Below, one piece after another: positions 6,897 to 7,978 of a stretch of 7,978 nt of DNA. The notes under the pieces were generated by a model. That model saw only the letters and a program-made list of their open reading frames with translations, searched no databases and was not told where the DNA came from. How positions within the stretch are numbered: the first letter of the stretch is position 1; every line of letters begins with the position of its first letter. The translations under genes and the position numbers were made by a program. The DNA is from Dehalococcoidia bacterium (GTDB taxonomy: Bacteria > Chloroflexota > Dehalococcoidia > GIF9 > UBA5620), in assembly GCA_016783225.1 (NCBI GenBank), contig JADHWZ010000106.1, positions 1 through 7,978 on the forward strand. The letters are read 5' to 3'.

Positions 6897-6968
6897 AGGG
6901 CTGAGCAAGACAGGTTGCAGAGGGCTCAGTATGACAGGTTGCGGAGGGCTCCCTCAGTATGCCAGGAA
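6897..6968. repeat. 24-base tandem repeat, about three copies
   Basis: The copies at 6897-6920 and 6921-6944 start AGGGCT and end ACAGGTTGC(A/G)G, agreeing at 20 of 24 positions. A third, diverged copy from 6945 starts AGGGCT, then carries an insertion, TCAGTATGCCAGG. The TCAGTATGACA inside the second copy resembles the TTCAGAATGACA units on both sides, so the whole 6770-6990 stretch seems built from one short unit. Confidence 0.65.
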
Positions 6969-7011
6969 GTGAAGGCTTCAGAATGATAGGGAGAGCTGCT
7001 AGCGCTCTATC

Positions 7012-7056
7012 TTGCCTAACAAGCGGCGGGGAAGTAAACTTAAGGGTGGATATACT
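7012..7056 (+). promoter_or_regulatory. Candidate promoter for the gene at 7088
   Basis: TTGCCT (7012-7017), a 17-base spacer and TAAACT (7035-7040) match the sigma70 consensus at 4 of 6 positions each. A better -10, TATACT (7051-7056, 5 of 6), lies 10 bases on but has no good -35. Either would start transcription 20-45 bases before the ATG, after the repeat cluster. Confidence 0.35.
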
Positions 7057-7087
7057 GCTTACCTCGTATTCAGAGCGGAGGTTTATT

Positions 7088-7591
7088 ATGGATTACCGTC
7101 GAAAGATGGCCACGGCAGCTGGCATGCTCCTGGCCATCATCGTGCTGTGCAGCGGCGCAGGATATTTCGGCCACGTTCACGGCCACACCGATGGCTACGA
7201 GGCCGGCTATGAGTCCGGGCTCAGAGAAGGTGTCAGTGGCTACAACCTCCACAATCCTACCTATCAGGAGATGAATGAGTTCCTGGCCGAAGATACTACA
7301 AGCCTCAAGGCATATGTGGAGGATGAATACGTGTGCGTTGACTTTTCTGCTGAAGTCAACAACAACGCCGAGGCACAAGGTATTCGCTGTGCCATCGTTG
7401 ATGTTTTTTATCCCGAAGGTTATGGGCACACGATAGTGGCTTTTGAGACAGCCGATAGAGGCCTGAAATTTGTGGAACCTCAGTTTGACGAGGAGGTAAG
7501 CTTAATCGTAGGCAAGAGCTACTCGGAAACCAACGACTATACCCCACCACCCAAGGATGATACTATCAAGCGCTTCCTGGTTATCTGGTAG
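7088..7591 (+). CDS. Membrane-anchored protein with GxxxG repeat and candidate Cys-His-Glu (transglutaminase-like) domain
   Basis: A 167-residue protein, start fixed by GCGGAGG six bases before the ATG; upstream in-frame starts have no such signal. Residues 2-6 are basic (DYRRK) and about 8-25 form one hydrophobic helix. Cys21 is preceded by Leu, a poor lipobox, so a signal anchor with the bulk outside the membrane is likelier than a lipoprotein. Glycines at 28, 32, 36, 40, 44 and 48 form a run of five GxxxG steps, with His at 29, 31 and 33. The soluble domain (about 55-145) has C83 in YVCVDF, then NNNAE (91-95), H114 in YGHTIVAF, and E130 in VEPQFDE. This order and spacing recall transglutaminase/papain-like folds and small conserved proteins I remember from archaea and Chloroflexota. 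The catalytic reading is inference. It stands alone, convergent with the gene at 7686-7949. Confidence 0.85.
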   Translation: MDYRRKMATAAGMLLAIIVLCSGAGYFGHVHGHTDGYEAGYESGLREGVSGYNLHNPTYQEMNEFLAEDTTSLKAYVEDEYVCVDFSAEVNNNAEAQGIRCAIVDVFYPEGYGHTIVAFETADRGLKFVEPQFDEEVSLIVGKSYSETNDYTPPPKDDTIKRFLVIW

Positions 7592-7637
7592 GTTGCCTTA
7601 TCAGCTCCACTGGTAACACAAGTGGAACCAGGCGACC
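7591..7637 (+). terminator. Two-part stem-loop after the 7088 gene, possible terminator
   Basis: The outer stem GGTTGCCT (7591-7598) pairs with AGGCGACC (7630-7637) with one G-U. Within it TCCACT (7606-7611) pairs with AGTGGA (7621-7626) around a nine-base loop. It begins at the last base of the stop codon. No T-run follows, so it is a weak intrinsic terminator; it may instead block 3' decay or serve both convergent genes. Confidence 0.4.
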
Positions 7638-7685
7638 TCCCGCGTTTGGGAATGAGAGAATTCGTAACTAATGTCCGGGGGCACC

Positions 7686-7949
7686 CTACAAGCGCACGAC
7701 TACCGTAGCTTCGGTATCAGACAGCTGCTGGCCCCGCAGAGATGTGCCAGGCATTGTCAGCAAGTACCGCTGAACGCCGCCATCGCCGCAGATACGAATG
7801 CCAGATTCGTCAGTTACAGTCAATGACCTTGCTCCGCTGTCAGTCCACTCCCCCACCAACCTGTCTGGCATAGCTATGCTGATGCCACGTGTGCCATCCC
7901 GTATTGCCGTTATCCTAACCGTTATGTTAACCTCACGTCCCTGACTCAT
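7686..7949 (-). CDS. Small hypothetical protein, 87 residues
   Basis: I do not recognise this gene. The frame runs from an ATG with AGGGGA about seven bases upstream to a TAG, and the codons look coding, with a good mix of GC-ending codons. The product has no signal peptide or membrane segment. It is rich in short alternating polar/hydrophobic stretches (VNITVRITAI, SLTVTDESGIRICG, EATVVVRL), which suggests a small beta-rich domain. One Cys (C54) is present. It is convergent with the membrane-anchored protein at 7088-7591, and whatever lies upstream is outside the window. A spurious frame is still possible, but the start signal makes a real gene more likely than not. Confidence 0.55.
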   Translation of the reverse strand: MSQGREVNITVRITAIRDGTRGISIAMPDRLVGEWTDSGARSLTVTDESGIRICGDGGVQRYLLTMPGTSLRGQQLSDTEATVVVRL

Positions 7950-7978
7950 GATGCTTCCCCTGAGTACTCACGAGTTAT

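Larger units (their letters stand above)
6482..7087. other. 606-base gene-free region with the operon promoter and repeat cluster
   Basis: No convincing gene is seen. Leftward open frames here are short. The rightward frame from about 6585 starts at a TTG with no ribosome-binding site and translates as repeats. From left to right the region holds the aroH promoter and dyad (6481-6524), a short AT-rich stretch with a perfect palindrome CATTTATTAAATG (6567-6579), 30/33-base tandem repeats (about 6604-6740), TTCAGAATGACA units, an 8-bp hairpin (6868-6887), 24-base tandem repeats (6897-6968) and finally a rightward promoter region before the gene at 7088. Confidence 0.75.

Noticed and set aside
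6585..6986. 133-codon frame with a repeating YPE(R/P) peptide
   Set aside because: Starts at a TTG without a ribosome-binding site and consists of the translated intergenic repeats; kept only as a comment on repeat phase.
6604..6990. CRISPR array
   Set aside because: Repeats are degenerate, adjacent to each other without unique spacers of constant length, and no cas gene is near.
7105..7150. Lipoprotein signal at Cys21 of the membrane-anchored protein
   Set aside because: The residue before Cys is Leu, not Gly/Ala/Ser, so the lipobox is poor; a signal anchor fits better.

Overview
The window looks like ordinary chromosome of a bacterium of roughly 54-55% GC (my estimate). It carries one long leftward biosynthetic operon followed by a repeat-rich accessory edge. 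My best guess is the phylum Chloroflexota (Dehalococcoidia-like). The basis is the gene types, the AT-rich intergenic inverted element, the short 'TTCAGAATGACA'-style repeat clusters, and the small membrane-anchored Cys/His protein. This assignment is inference, because the window holds no rRNA or other phylogenetic marker that could be checked by eye.

Positions 1-6460 (all minus strand) read, in transcription order, chorismate mutase (aroH) - DAHP synthase (aroF type) - riboflavin kinase/FAD synthetase (ribF) - tyrosyl-tRNA synthetase (tyrS) - class V aminotransferase - phosphoglycerate dehydrogenase (serA, last few codons beyond the left edge). aroH and aroF overlap by an ATGA. The other gaps are 34, 128, 27 and 74 bases. 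A sigma70-like promoter (TTGACG, 17-base spacer, TAGGCT) lies just upstream of aroH, with an imperfect dyad over its -10 box. The genes cover the entry step of the shikimate pathway, the branch to Phe/Tyr, charging of tRNA-Tyr, and two of the three steps from 3-phosphoglycerate to serine. ribF supplies flavin cofactors and is the odd one out. All catalytic residues I know for these families are present.

The only breaks in the operon are a 128-base AT-rich inverted-repeat element between ribF and tyrS and a small direct-repeat/hairpin patch between the aminotransferase and serA.

Positions 6482-7087 contain no convincing gene. They hold the operon promoter, then a cluster of degenerate short tandem repeats: a 30/33-base family, a 24-base family, several TTCAGAATGACA units, and a perfect 8-bp hairpin. 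The end of the stretch carries a plausible rightward promoter.

Positions 7088-7591 (plus strand) encode a 167-residue protein with one N-terminal membrane helix, a GxxxG repeat and a candidate Cys-His-Glu domain. Facing it is a small 87-residue unrecognised gene at 7686-7949 (minus strand). A stem-loop sits between the two convergent genes. I see no rRNA, tRNA, CRISPR array, transposase or defence system. The most novel material is the repeat cluster and the membrane-anchored Cys/His protein, and I do not claim a new system from either.
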